Shown one piece after another: positions 1 through 6,440 of a DNA stretch of 13,623 nucleotides (within the stretch, counting starts at the first letter, position 1; each line of letters opens with the position of its first letter). The notes beneath the pieces are model-generated. The model was not told the DNA's origin, searched no databases, and was given only the letters and a program-made list of their open reading frames with translations. Source of the DNA: an archaeon. Lineage in GTDB: Archaea > Iainarchaeota > Iainarchaeia > Iainarchaeales > CSSED10-239. The stretch covers positions 1 to 13,623 of the forward strand of contig JALNXN010000016.1 in assembly GCA_023230325.1 (NCBI GenBank), read 5' to 3'. Made by a program: the position numbers and the translations under genes.

Positions 1-115
1 TGAGTAGGATGCGAGCAATGAGCAAAAGTTTTTTCCGCCCGCCTTTCGAGAGAAAGGCGGCTCAAGCCAAATTTTTCGGCCCCGGGAGGGTGCCGAAAAA
101 TTTGCGGCCGCAAAA
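1..115. repeat. GC-rich palindromic block, truncated at window edge
   Basis: This block is GC-rich in a window that is otherwise strongly AT-rich. It holds a perfect 9-bp inverted repeat (39-47 with 52-60, four-base loop GAGA, a GNRA-type loop) and a perfect 13-bp inverted repeat (68-80 with 92-104, 11-base loop). An 8-bp palindrome GCGGCCGC lies at 104-111. An ATG at 9 opens a 49-codon frame ending at 156-158, but its residues follow from the palindromes and it runs into the end of the next gene, so I do not call a protein. It may be a dispersed palindromic repeat, part of a structured RNA, a strong hairpin terminator, or foreign or misassembled sequence. The stems are seen directly; the function is unknown. 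Confidence 0.55.
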
Positions 116-147
116 CAAGATTTTTTATTTTTTTATAACTCTTAATT

Positions 148-330
148 TTAATTTTTAATAACTTCTAGAATCTCTAACTCAGTTTCTTTTTTAATAATTG
201 TAGAGATTGGTATAAAGTTATTATCAATTTTTACAAGAACAATTTCTGGACTAATCTCTAGATCAATCAATATATCTCTAATTGTTTTTCCAAAGTCTTC
301 TTTTGTAATTGTTAATTTTTTTGTTTTCAT
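148..330 (-). CDS. MoaD/ThiS-like beta-grasp protein lacking terminal Gly-Gly
   Basis: This 60-residue protein has the pattern of a small ubiquitin-like sulfur carrier. An N-terminal strand is followed by a helix around KTIRDILIDLEI (residues 15-26), then PEIVLVKIDNNFIP (28-41), and a last strand ELEILEVI (51-58). In MoaD, ThiS and SAMP-type carriers this last strand runs into a Gly-Gly end that is adenylated and thiolated or conjugated. Here the protein ends in Lys-Asn and no Gly-Gly follows in the frame. It may therefore be a non-conjugating beta-grasp protein or a carrier that lost its function. No E1-like or MoeB/ThiF partner is nearby. The start ATG has a purine-rich stretch upstream and a TATA-like box at 377-387. 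The family call rests on pattern recognition. Confidence 0.6.
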   Translation of the reverse strand: MKTKKLTITKEDFGKTIRDILIDLEISPEIVLVKIDNNFIPISTIIKKETELEILEVIKN

Positions 331-376
331 AGCTTTTCTTTTTTTAGATTTAATTAAATATATTTTAGTTAAGAAT

Positions 377-387
377 AATTTATAAAC
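377..387 (-). promoter_or_regulatory. TATA box of the beta-grasp gene
   Basis: GTTTATAAATT on the minus strand lies about 47-57 bases upstream of the ATG at 330. This allows a leader of roughly 25 nt with normal archaeal TATA-to-start spacing. The AT-rich background limits certainty. Confidence 0.4.
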
Positions 388-507
388 ATTAATTTTTTAG
401 AAAGAAATTTATAATTTTAGATAAAAAATCATAATTTTGCAAATTTTTAAAAAATAAGCTCAAATTAAGCTCCTTTTAACAACTGTTATTTAAAGGTTTC
501 GTTTCAC

Positions 508-538
508 TAATTATTTAGTAAATAATTAAATATTTATA
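508..538 (+). promoter_or_regulatory. eL15 promoter region with a 9-3-9 palindrome
   Basis: A perfect inverted repeat of 9 bp with a 3-base centre (508-516 with 520-528) directly precedes a TATA-like element (527-538, TAAATATTTATA). The eL15 ATG is at 566, so transcription would begin a few bases before it. The palindrome occupies the factor B recognition side of the TATA box and could be an operator, but AT-rich palindromes of this size also arise by chance. No gene lies in 331-565 beyond these two divergent promoters. Confidence 0.35.
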
Positions 539-565
539 CACAACTTTTAAGAGAGTGATTTTAAG

Positions 566-1174
566 ATGACAACAGCTTCAAAATATATAAAGCAAACAAT
601 TCAAAAAGAATTTCATAAAGAGAAAGATAAAGATTATGATTATAAAAAATTATATACACAAAAATTAATAAAATACAGAGCATTAGAAGGTTCAATTGTA
701 AAACTTGAAAAACCATCAAACCCAATTAGGGCAAGAGAGATTGGGTACAAGGCAAAGCAAGGTTTTGTTATTGTTTTTGTAAAGGTTAGAAAAGGTTCTG
801 GGCTTATTAGAAGACCAAATGCTGGAAGAAGACCAAAGAGAATGGGTGTTAACAAAATAACTAGAAGGATATCTATTCAGAGAATGGCTGAACAAAAGGC
901 AGACACCAAATTTCCAAATTTAGAGGTTTTAAATTCTTATTATGTTGGAGAAGATGGTCAAAAGAAATATTATGAAATAATAATGGTTGATCCTAACCAC
1001 CCAGCAATTGTAAATGATATGGATGTAAATTGGATAGTTTCTGAAAAGCATAAGGGAAGAGCACAAAGAGGAAAGACCTCTGCTGGAAAAAGAAACAGAG
1101 GACTTATTAAGAAAGGAACTGGGACTGAGAAAGCAAGACCATCAAACAGAGCAAATTTAAGAAAATCAAAGTAA
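566..1174 (+). CDS. rpl15e: Large ribosomal subunit protein eL15 (L15e)
   Basis: The 202-residue product is eL15, a structural protein of the archaeal/eukaryotic 50S subunit. Diagnostic segments include RAREIGYKAKQGFVIV (residues 55-70), GRRPKRMGVNKITRR (87-101), FPNLEVLNSYYVGEDGQK (116-133), VDPNHPAI (141-148), and the basic C-terminal part with RAQRGKTSAGKRNRGL (165-180). Length is close to the family norm of about 195 residues. The start ATG follows a GAGAGTGAT purine motif (551-559) and a TATA-like box at 527-538. A small membrane protein begins 30 bp downstream, so the two may share a transcript. Confidence 0.96.
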   Translation: MTTASKYIKQTIQKEFHKEKDKDYDYKKLYTQKLIKYRALEGSIVKLEKPSNPIRAREIGYKAKQGFVIVFVKVRKGSGLIRRPNAGRRPKRMGVNKITRRISIQRMAEQKADTKFPNLEVLNSYYVGEDGQKKYYEIIMVDPNHPAIVNDMDVNWIVSEKHKGRAQRGKTSAGKRNRGLIKKGTGTEKARPSNRANLRKSK

Positions 1175-1204
1175 ATTTAAAGGTTTTCTTTCTTTCTTAT
1201 ATTT

Positions 1205-1474
1205 ATGATATCGTCTAATATCTTTTTAGCAACAGCATTTCAAGATATGCTTTGGTTAGTTTTGTTGATTGCTTTTGCTATTTTAATTTATAATTGGACT
1301 AAAAGTCAGGTTGTTAATCAGACTGTTGCTATATTACTTACTTTACTTTTAACATACATAATGTTTATAAGATTTCCTGAATTGGTATGGATATTTATAA
1401 TAGGGATCGTTGTTTTTTGGATTTATGGTAAAGACATTAAAAGTGCAATATTAAAAATAAAAATTAACAAGTAG
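1205..1474 (+). CDS. Small three-pass membrane protein
   Basis: I do not recognise this 89-residue protein. It has three probable membrane segments at about residues 14-31, 37-56 and 58-75, and a basic C-terminal tail (KDIKSAILKIKINK, 76-89) that would sit in the cytoplasm by the positive-inside rule. There is no cleavable signal peptide or catalytic motif. The gene lies 30 bp after eL15 and 10 bp before another small membrane protein, suggesting a membrane-protein pair co-transcribed with eL15. No strong ribosome binding site precedes the ATG; an internal ATG (residue 15) would remove only the region before the first membrane segment. Confidence 0.7.
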   Translation: MISSNIFLATAFQDMLWLVLLIAFAILIYNWTKSQVVNQTVAILLTLLLTYIMFIRFPELVWIFIIGIVVFWIYGKDIKSAILKIKINK

Positions 1475-1480
1475 GGATGA
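1474..1480 (+). promoter_or_regulatory. Ribosome binding site deciding the TTG start at 1485
   Basis: GGGATGA ends four bases before the TTG codon. It overlaps the last base of the upstream gene's stop codon, as expected for translation in a compact operon. Confidence 0.5.
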
Positions 1481-1484
1481 TTTT

Positions 1485-1802
1485 TTGGAAAAAACATTAA
1501 CTTATATTTTTTTATTTTTCTTAATATTTATTACTGGTCAATATGATTTGTTGATTTTGTCCTCTGTTGCAATTGGGATATTTTTTATGTTCTCTCCTTC
1601 TTGGTGGAACATTTTAATCTTTATTGCTTATTTCTTTGCAACTGTTATTTTTGAATTGCCAGGAAATATTGCAATTTTGTCTTTAATTGTTTTATTTGTG
1701 ATAATGGTCCTTTTCAATTTTATAAACAGAAAGAAAGCAAGTGCCTCAGGTGATGATTCAGGAGAACTGGACTTTAGCAAGTTGTTTGGTGGTGGAGCTT
1801 AA
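1485..1802 (+). CDS. Small four-pass membrane protein with acidic C-terminal tail
   Basis: I do not recognise this 105-residue protein. It has four probable membrane segments (about residues 5-17, 21-36, 41-57 and 62-81), then a polar tail starting NRKKASASGDDSGELD (81-96) and ending FSKLFGGGA. I chose the TTG start at 1485 because GGGATGA (1474-1480) gives a good ribosome binding site at normal distance, while the ATG inside that motif leads to a stop after seven codons. The next in-frame ATG would remove the first two membrane segments. It follows the preceding membrane protein by 10 bp and very likely forms a unit with it. The glycine-rich tail could be a protein contact. Confidence 0.65.
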   Translation: MEKTLTYIFLFFLIFITGQYDLLILSSVAIGIFFMFSPSWWNILIFIAYFFATVIFELPGNIAILSLIVLFVIMVLFNFINRKKASASGDDSGELDFSKLFGGGA

Positions 1803-1895
1803 TTGGTTTTTAAATAAATCATAATTAAGATTTGTTTAGAAAAATTTAAATTAAAGTTTTTTTAGAAAAAGGAAAAAAAGAAAAAGATTTTTTTT

Positions 1896-2486
1896 CTATA
1901 ATTTGTTTAAAATGTTTCTATTTTCTTCTAATATGTCTTTCATAATTTTTGTTAAAGCCTTTAATTGTGCTTTAATATCAGACAGTTGTTCTTGGACATC
2001 TTCATTTTCTGCAGAAGTGTTTTTTGCTGGAATAGTTACTTCTTTTTTTGATTGTGTGTTAAAAATATCTTCATCTTCTTTTTCATTTATGGTGTTTACT
2101 TCTGAAGTTGTTTCAATCAAGTCATCTTCTTGAGAATCTTTTTCATTAATATTAAAATCTTTAATAATATCTTTTTTTGTTTCTATTTTTGGTTCTTCTA
2201 TTTTTGAATATTTTTCTTCAATCTTATCTTCTTTTGGTTTAGTTGTTTCTTTTTTAGATATATTTTCTTGTTTAGGGGTTATTGTTTTTTCGTGAGGCTC
2301 TTCAGACTCTTGAGGCTCTTCAGGCTCTTCTTTTTTATTTCTTGCATTTATAATTTCTTTGTAATTTTTTTCAATGTCCCCATCATCTACACCAATATCT
2401 TTTAATGTTGAGTAGATTGTATTTTTATCTATATTAGCATCTAACAATTCAATAATTGTGTCTTGTATTAATTTTTTATCAACCAT
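1896..2486 (-). CDS. Protein with N-terminal helical domain, charged linker and C-terminal coiled coil
   Basis: This 196-residue protein is not recognised by name. Residues 1-48 form a compact helical unit (IIELLDANIDKNTIYSTL, then VDDGDIEKNYKEIIN) resembling a three-helix UBA-like or similar binding domain. Residues 50 to about 155 are a low-complexity linker rich in Glu, Lys, Pro and Thr, including the Pro-Glu-Glu repeats around 54-66. Residues 160-196 (VQEQLSDIKAQLKALTKIMK onward) form a probable coiled coil. There is no membrane segment. The layout suggests a soluble tether that oligomerises through its C terminus and binds something through its N terminus. It is divergently transcribed from the HerA-like gene. 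The start ATG has AAAGGTAA upstream and a TATA-like CTTATATAA at 2511-2519. Confidence 0.65.
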   Translation of the reverse strand: MVDKKLIQDTIIELLDANIDKNTIYSTLKDIGVDDGDIEKNYKEIINARNKKEEPEEPQESEEPHEKTITPKQENISKKETTKPKEDKIEEKYSKIEEPKIETKKDIIKDFNINEKDSQEDDLIETTSEVNTINEKEDEDIFNTQSKKEVTIPAKNTSAENEDVQEQLSDIKAQLKALTKIMKDILEENRNILNKL

Positions 2487-2510
2487 AGATTATTACCTTT
2501 ATTTCATATT

Positions 2511-2590
2511 TTATATAAGTATATCTTAAAATATTTAATAGTATTTAATATGTTACTTATTAAAAATGTTTTGTTTTAAATATTTATAAA
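2511..2590. promoter_or_regulatory. Divergent promoter region
   Basis: On the minus strand, CTTATATAA (2511-2519) sits about 25-33 bases before the ATG at 2486, giving a leaderless or very short-leader transcript. On the plus strand, TTAAATATTTATAAA (2576-2590) serves the gene starting at 2622 and likewise leaves little or no leader. Confidence 0.45.
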
Positions 2591-2621
2591 GTTATATATT
2601 ATATATTTTGGAATAATTATT

Positions 2622-4067
2622 ATGGTTCTACTAAGTACTTGGAATACACTTTTTGAAGGAAAGTATGGTAACAAAGAGTTAAATATACTATATCAAGATG
2701 ATGTGTTTGTTTCTTTTCTAAAAGTTAGAGATCAAAATAGTGTTTTAGTTCAAGTGTATAAGGTTTTTTTAGCAAAAGGAGATATAGAGGTGTTTGTAAA
2801 TACCTTACCTTACCCTGCTGTAATTTACCAAAAGCATATAGACATTGGAGAAAATAATACTTACAAATATTTATTGTTTCAAACAGATGTAGAATATATT
2901 GATATTAACACCTTATCATACCATATTGATAAAAAAATATTAGAACTAAACAAAAGAGTTGGGTCAATAATTTCAATAATAAGCTCTTATGATATTAAAT
3001 TAACTTCTTTAAAATTAGCTGGGGACAATGACACTAACTTCTTTTTTTCAGACCCAATCATTTCAAAGATATTAACAAATTTAAAATTTTCTTTTGATTT
3101 TTCAGGAACTGTTCCTATGAACAAATTAATTTTAGGGAAGAAGAATAATATTTTAGTAACAACAGACTTAGAACAATTAAACTCTGTTGCAGTGTTTGGA
3201 TCATCTTTAAATGATAGAGTTTTTTCTATGAAGATTGTTTGTGAGAATTTTTTATTATCTTCAAAGACTGTGATTATTTTTGATATAACTAAGATGTTTT
3301 CAAGTCTAGGATTTCCTCAACAAAACAATGATATCATAAATGACTTTAATCTAAATATGGACCCTTTTGGATTCCCTGTAAAGAATATAAACTATTTAGA
3401 CATCAAGATACCTTTGTTTGCAATTCCAAAAAATGCTTTTTTAAATATTTTTAAATTTGCAGGTATTTCTGCTGAAATTTTGTCTTTAGGTTATACTTCT
3501 AATATTTTAGACATTAAAGAGCTAATTGTTAATATTAAAAACTTAGAAATCACAGAAACAATTACACAATTTGAAAAGCAAAGAGTAATTTCAAAATTAG
3601 TAATCTTAGATAAAAGTTATTCTTCAGTTTTTGGAGAAACTGATCTTTCTGTTCTTTTTGAACAAAGATATAAGCATATTGGTTCTGTAAAGATTTTAAA
3701 TATTGATGACAAACATCCATTTTATGTTTATTATGTAAACCATATTCTAGACAGATTTTCAAATTCTTTAAAAGATGATATATTAATTGTGCTTCCTGAA
3801 TCTAAAAATATTTTAAACAATTTATTTGTTGGTAGTAATATCTTTTCAATTTTAAAAAATAATTCTGTAATCTCTAGCTTAATTAGTAGTAAAGCAGAAT
3901 CTGATTTTAAAGGTGACAAGCTTTATAATGTTAAGATAAACATGGTTGACAGTAATGATGGGGTGGTATATTATCCAAACAAAGATCCTTTAAGAATACT
4001 TTTTAGACCAACATTTACCTCAAGTATAATTAGTTATAAAAAACCAAAAGAAGAAATTTTAGATTAG
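2622..4067 (+). CDS. HerA/FtsK-like ATPase homologue with degenerate P-loop
   Basis: This 481-residue protein has the frame of a HerA-type ATPase but not its active site. LILGKKNNILVTTDLEQL (169-186) and SVAVFGSSL (188-196) correspond to the HerA run of a family glycine, a beta-strand, then the P-loop. Where HerA has GSTGSGKS, this protein has GSSLNDRV (193-200), with no Lys. TVIIFDITKMFSSLG (216-230) matches the HerA segment of the form VLVIDPHGEYSSLG, and IKIPLFAIPKNAFLNIFKFA (261-280) matches the following part. The later strand DDILIVLPE (385-393) takes the Walker B place but has Pro where the Asp should be. This suggests loss of ATP hydrolysis and a structural or regulatory role. The assignment is inference from order and spacing. 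Confidence 0.55.
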   Translation: MVLLSTWNTLFEGKYGNKELNILYQDDVFVSFLKVRDQNSVLVQVYKVFLAKGDIEVFVNTLPYPAVIYQKHIDIGENNTYKYLLFQTDVEYIDINTLSYHIDKKILELNKRVGSIISIISSYDIKLTSLKLAGDNDTNFFFSDPIISKILTNLKFSFDFSGTVPMNKLILGKKNNILVTTDLEQLNSVAVFGSSLNDRVFSMKIVCENFLLSSKTVIIFDITKMFSSLGFPQQNNDIINDFNLNMDPFGFPVKNINYLDIKIPLFAIPKNAFLNIFKFAGISAEILSLGYTSNILDIKELIVNIKNLEITETITQFEKQRVISKLVILDKSYSSVFGETDLSVLFEQRYKHIGSVKILNIDDKHPFYVYYVNHILDRFSNSLKDDILIVLPESKNILNNLFVGSNIFSILKNNSVISSLISSKAESDFKGDKLYNVKINMVDSNDGVVYYPNKDPLRILFRPTFTSSIISYKKPKEEILD

Positions 4068-4140
4068 GATTTTACAATTAATTTTCATTTTCTTAACTTA
4101 TAACTTTTTTATCTTATTCTACAAAACCTAAAAAAACAAA

Positions 4141-4202
4141 AGCTTTATATACTTTGGGAAACCATTATATTTATATAGGTTTACTTTTAATCTAAAAAGT
4201 AA
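4141..4202 (+). promoter_or_regulatory. tfb promoter with two TATA-like boxes and a leader hairpin
   Basis: AGCTTTATATAC (4141-4152) is a good archaeal TATA box preceded by an A-rich stretch. A second box, ATTATATTTATATAGG, lies at 4164-4179. A perfect 8-6-8 inverted repeat (4181-4188 with 4195-4202) follows, near the expected start points. The leader to the ATG at 4261 would be about 60-90 nt, unusually long for this window. This could reflect control of the factor B gene, but that is speculative. Confidence 0.4.
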
Positions 4203-4249
4203 TTTTAAAAAAGGATACTATTTTTTAAAAAAAGATTTTAAAGAATATA

Positions 4250-4255
4250 GAGGTG
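4250..4255 (+). promoter_or_regulatory. Strong ribosome binding site of tfb
   Basis: GAGGTG lies five bases before the ATG. It is the clearest Shine-Dalgarno sequence in the window. Confidence 0.6.
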
Positions 4256-4260
4256 TTAAT

Positions 4261-5163
4261 ATGGTAAAATGTCCTGAATGTGGTAGCGAACAAGTCTATA
4301 GAGATCCAAAGTCTGGAGAATATGTGTGTAAGAAATGTCATGTAATTCTTTCTGAAGATCAAATAGATATGGGTAAAGATTGGAGATCTTTTGATAATTC
4401 TGATAAACAAGATAATGTTGGTACTGGCTCACCAATGAAATTTACAAAAATAAATAAAGGTCTTGAAACAATGATTGAGAGAAGTGGAAGGGATCTAAGA
4501 GGAAATAAATTATCCACAAAGTCAAGAGCTCAAATGTATAGATTAATAAAATGGCATAAAAGGTCATCAATTTCAAACTCAATGCAAAGAAATCTTTCAA
4601 TTGCATTAACTGAACTTAGAAGAATTGCATCTTATTTAAATATTCCTAACTCTTTAGTAGAAACAGCAGCTTTACTATACAGAAAGACTGTTGAAAAAGG
4701 ATTGATTAGAGGAAGACTAATTGAAGCGGTTGTTGCAGCTGTGTTATACTCTGTATGTAGAACATATAATGTTCCAAGAACATTAAACGAGATGGCAGAA
4801 GCTTCTGGATTAACTAAAAAAGAAATTGGAAGAACTTATAGATTTATAGTTAAAGAACTAGACATTTCTGTGCCTTTAACAGATCCAAGTTATTATATTT
4901 CTAGATTTGTATCTGTTTTAAATCTTTCAGCAGAAGTTGAAGCAAAAGGTAAATTGATTGTTAAAAAGGCAATTGCGTCAGGGTTGATCTCAGGAAGAGG
5001 TCCAACTGGTGTTGCTGCAGCTGCAGTTTACATTGCTGCTTTGATGGTTGGCGAAAGAAGAACTCAAAAGGAAGTTGCTAATGTTGCTGGAGTAACTGAA
5101 GTAACCATCAGAAACAGATATAGGGAACTTAAGTCAAAATTGAAATTAAAGGTTGATGCTTAA
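4261..5163 (+). CDS. tfb: Transcription initiation factor B (TFB/TFIIB)
   Basis: The 300-residue product recruits archaeal RNA polymerase to TBP-bound promoters. Its zinc ribbon has Cys4, Cys7, Cys23 and Cys26. The B-reader/linker region (MGKDWRSFDNSDK, about 37-49) follows, and then two cyclin-like repeats at about 105-185 and 200-290. The second repeat ends in a helix-turn-helix (TQKEVANVAGVTEVTIRNRY, 273-292) that contacts the B recognition element. Length is normal for the family and no domain is missing. Gene order gives no operon partner: the gene has its own promoter and a T-rich end (5178-5200). The tandem TATA boxes and leader palindrome hint at its own regulation. Confidence 0.96.
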   Translation: MVKCPECGSEQVYRDPKSGEYVCKKCHVILSEDQIDMGKDWRSFDNSDKQDNVGTGSPMKFTKINKGLETMIERSGRDLRGNKLSTKSRAQMYRLIKWHKRSSISNSMQRNLSIALTELRRIASYLNIPNSLVETAALLYRKTVEKGLIRGRLIEAVVAAVLYSVCRTYNVPRTLNEMAEASGLTKKEIGRTYRFIVKELDISVPLTDPSYYISRFVSVLNLSAEVEAKGKLIVKKAIASGLISGRGPTGVAAAAVYIAALMVGERRTQKEVANVAGVTEVTIRNRYRELKSKLKLKVDA

Positions 5164-5177
5164 AAACTTTTAAGCTC

Positions 5178-5200
5178 CCTTTTCTTTTTATTTTCTTTTG
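5178..5200 (+). terminator. T-rich terminator after tfb
   Basis: Pyrimidine-rich T runs begin about 15 bases after the stop codon, matching the oligo-T signals that end archaeal transcripts. Confidence 0.35.
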
Positions 5201-5294
5201 TGTTTAGGTTTAAGTTTTTTATTTCTAATTTTAATTTAACTTTTTACAAATAATTTAAATAGATTTTGTTAGTATATTATATATGTGAGAAATT

Positions 5295-6206
5295 ATGACA
5301 GAAAATATATACGATTTGGTAGTTGTTGGCGGTGGACCAGCAGGAATGTCTGCAGCTTTATATGCTGGAAGATATAAAATGTCTACAATTATGTTTACAG
5401 ATTCTTTTGGAGGAACAACTTCTTCTGCTCACAAGATCTGTAATTATCCTGGAATTAAAGAAATTACAGGTATGCAGTTGATGTCTGACATGACAGAACA
5501 GATTACAGATTTAAAAATTCCTTTATATTATGACAAAGTGGTAGATATTAAAAAAGAAAATGATATCTTTATAGTTAACACTGATCAAAGGACAGTAAAA
5601 GCTAAAAAAGTAATTTTAGGAATTGGAAAAAAGAAAAAGAAATTAGGTCTTAAAAGAGAAGAAGAATTGGCAGGAAAAGGCATACATTATTGTGCAACTT
5701 GTGATGGTGCTTTTTATAAAGATAAGATTGTAGGGGTTATTGGTGGTTCTGATGCAGCAGTAACTGCTTCTTTGCTATTAGCCGATGTTGCAAAGAAAGT
5801 ATACTTAATATACAGAAAAGACAAACTAAGATCAGAACCAATGTGGACAGAAGCCTTAAATAAGCAAGAAAAAATAGAAGTTTGTTATAATTCTGAAGTA
5901 ATTGAGTTACTTGGGGAAGAAAGATTAGAGAAAATTAAATTAAATACACAAAAAACAATTGAAATTGATGGATTGTTTATAGAAATTGGGGCAATTCCAA
6001 ATACTGATCTTTTAAACAAATTAGATATAAAGTTAGACTCAAGAGAAGAAATCATAGTAGACAAAGAGCAAAGAACAAACATCTTTGGAATATTTGCTGC
6101 AGGAGATGCAACAAATGTTAGTGATTTAAAACAAATTGTTACTGCTGTCTCTCAAGGCGCAGTTGCAGCTTACCATTCATACATTGACCTAAAGGCAAAC
6201 AAGTGA
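5295..6206 (+). CDS. trxB: Thioredoxin reductase-like FAD/NAD(P)H flavoprotein
   Basis: This 303-residue protein is a low-molecular-weight thioredoxin reductase, which passes electrons from NAD(P)H through FAD and a cysteine pair to thioredoxin or glutaredoxin-like proteins. The FAD-binding GGGPAG is at 12-17, the redox pair Cys133/Cys136 in HYCATCDGAFY (131-141), the NAD(P)H-binding VIGGSDAAVTAS (148-159), and the C-terminal FAD motif AAGD at 268-271. YRKDKLR (173-179) takes the place of the HRR-type NADPH motif and keeps basic residues, so NADPH use is plausible. The stretch GKKKKKLGLK (111-120) is more basic than usual where the family has a Thr-Gly/Pro-Gly pair. No thioredoxin gene is adjacent. 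A GTGAGA motif precedes the ATG. Confidence 0.9.
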   Translation: MTENIYDLVVVGGGPAGMSAALYAGRYKMSTIMFTDSFGGTTSSAHKICNYPGIKEITGMQLMSDMTEQITDLKIPLYYDKVVDIKKENDIFIVNTDQRTVKAKKVILGIGKKKKKLGLKREEELAGKGIHYCATCDGAFYKDKIVGVIGGSDAAVTASLLLADVAKKVYLIYRKDKLRSEPMWTEALNKQEKIEVCYNSEVIELLGEERLEKIKLNTQKTIEIDGLFIEIGAIPNTDLLNKLDIKLDSREEIIVDKEQRTNIFGIFAAGDATNVSDLKQIVTAVSQGAVAAYHSYIDLKANK

Positions 6207-6240
6207 TAGGCTGAGGAAACAATTAAAGAAGGTAAATCTC

Positions 6241-6288
6241 AATTAAAATTTAAGATTAAATCTTCTTTTTTAATTTTTTTCTTTTTTC
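6241..6288 (+). terminator. Hairpin plus T-run after trxB
   Basis: An outer 8-bp inverted repeat (6241-6248 with 6268-6275) encloses a 5-bp one (6252-6256 with 6260-6264). A long T-rich run follows at 6274-6288. It looks like an intrinsic-type terminator for trxB. The rest of 6207-6440 holds a partly duplicated TTTTAAAACCA motif (6321-6331 and 6358-6368) and the promoter of the next gene, and nothing else that I can identify. Confidence 0.35.
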
Positions 6289-6390
6289 TCTACTACCCGA
6301 CCCTCTAAATCCCCAAGTTCTTTTAAAACCAAACTTTTTTAAAGTAAACTCTAGTTTTTTTAAAACCATATCTTTAATAATAAGTATTGT

Positions 6391-6434
6391 CTATTATATA
6401 TTGGGGTTAAAAATAATATCAAAAAAGGGGTTGA
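6391..6434 (+). promoter_or_regulatory. Promoter and ribosome binding site of the coiled-coil gene
   Basis: CTATTATATATTGGG (6391-6405) is a TATA-like box. GGGGTTGA (6427-6434) lies six bases before the ATG at 6441 and serves as ribosome binding site. Confidence 0.4.
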
Positions 6435-6440
6435 AGTAAT

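Noticed and set aside
9..158. 49-codon plus-strand frame through the GC-rich block
   Set aside because: Its content is dictated by the palindromes, it ends in low-complexity Phe/Asn codons, and it overlaps the end of the beta-grasp gene.
640..855. Open frame on the minus strand inside eL15
   Set aside because: It lies wholly within a confidently identified ribosomal protein gene and shows no family features.
6321..6368. Direct repeat TTTTAAAACCA, two copies 37 bp apart
   Set aside because: It is short, low-complexity and expected by chance in such AT-rich intergenic DNA.
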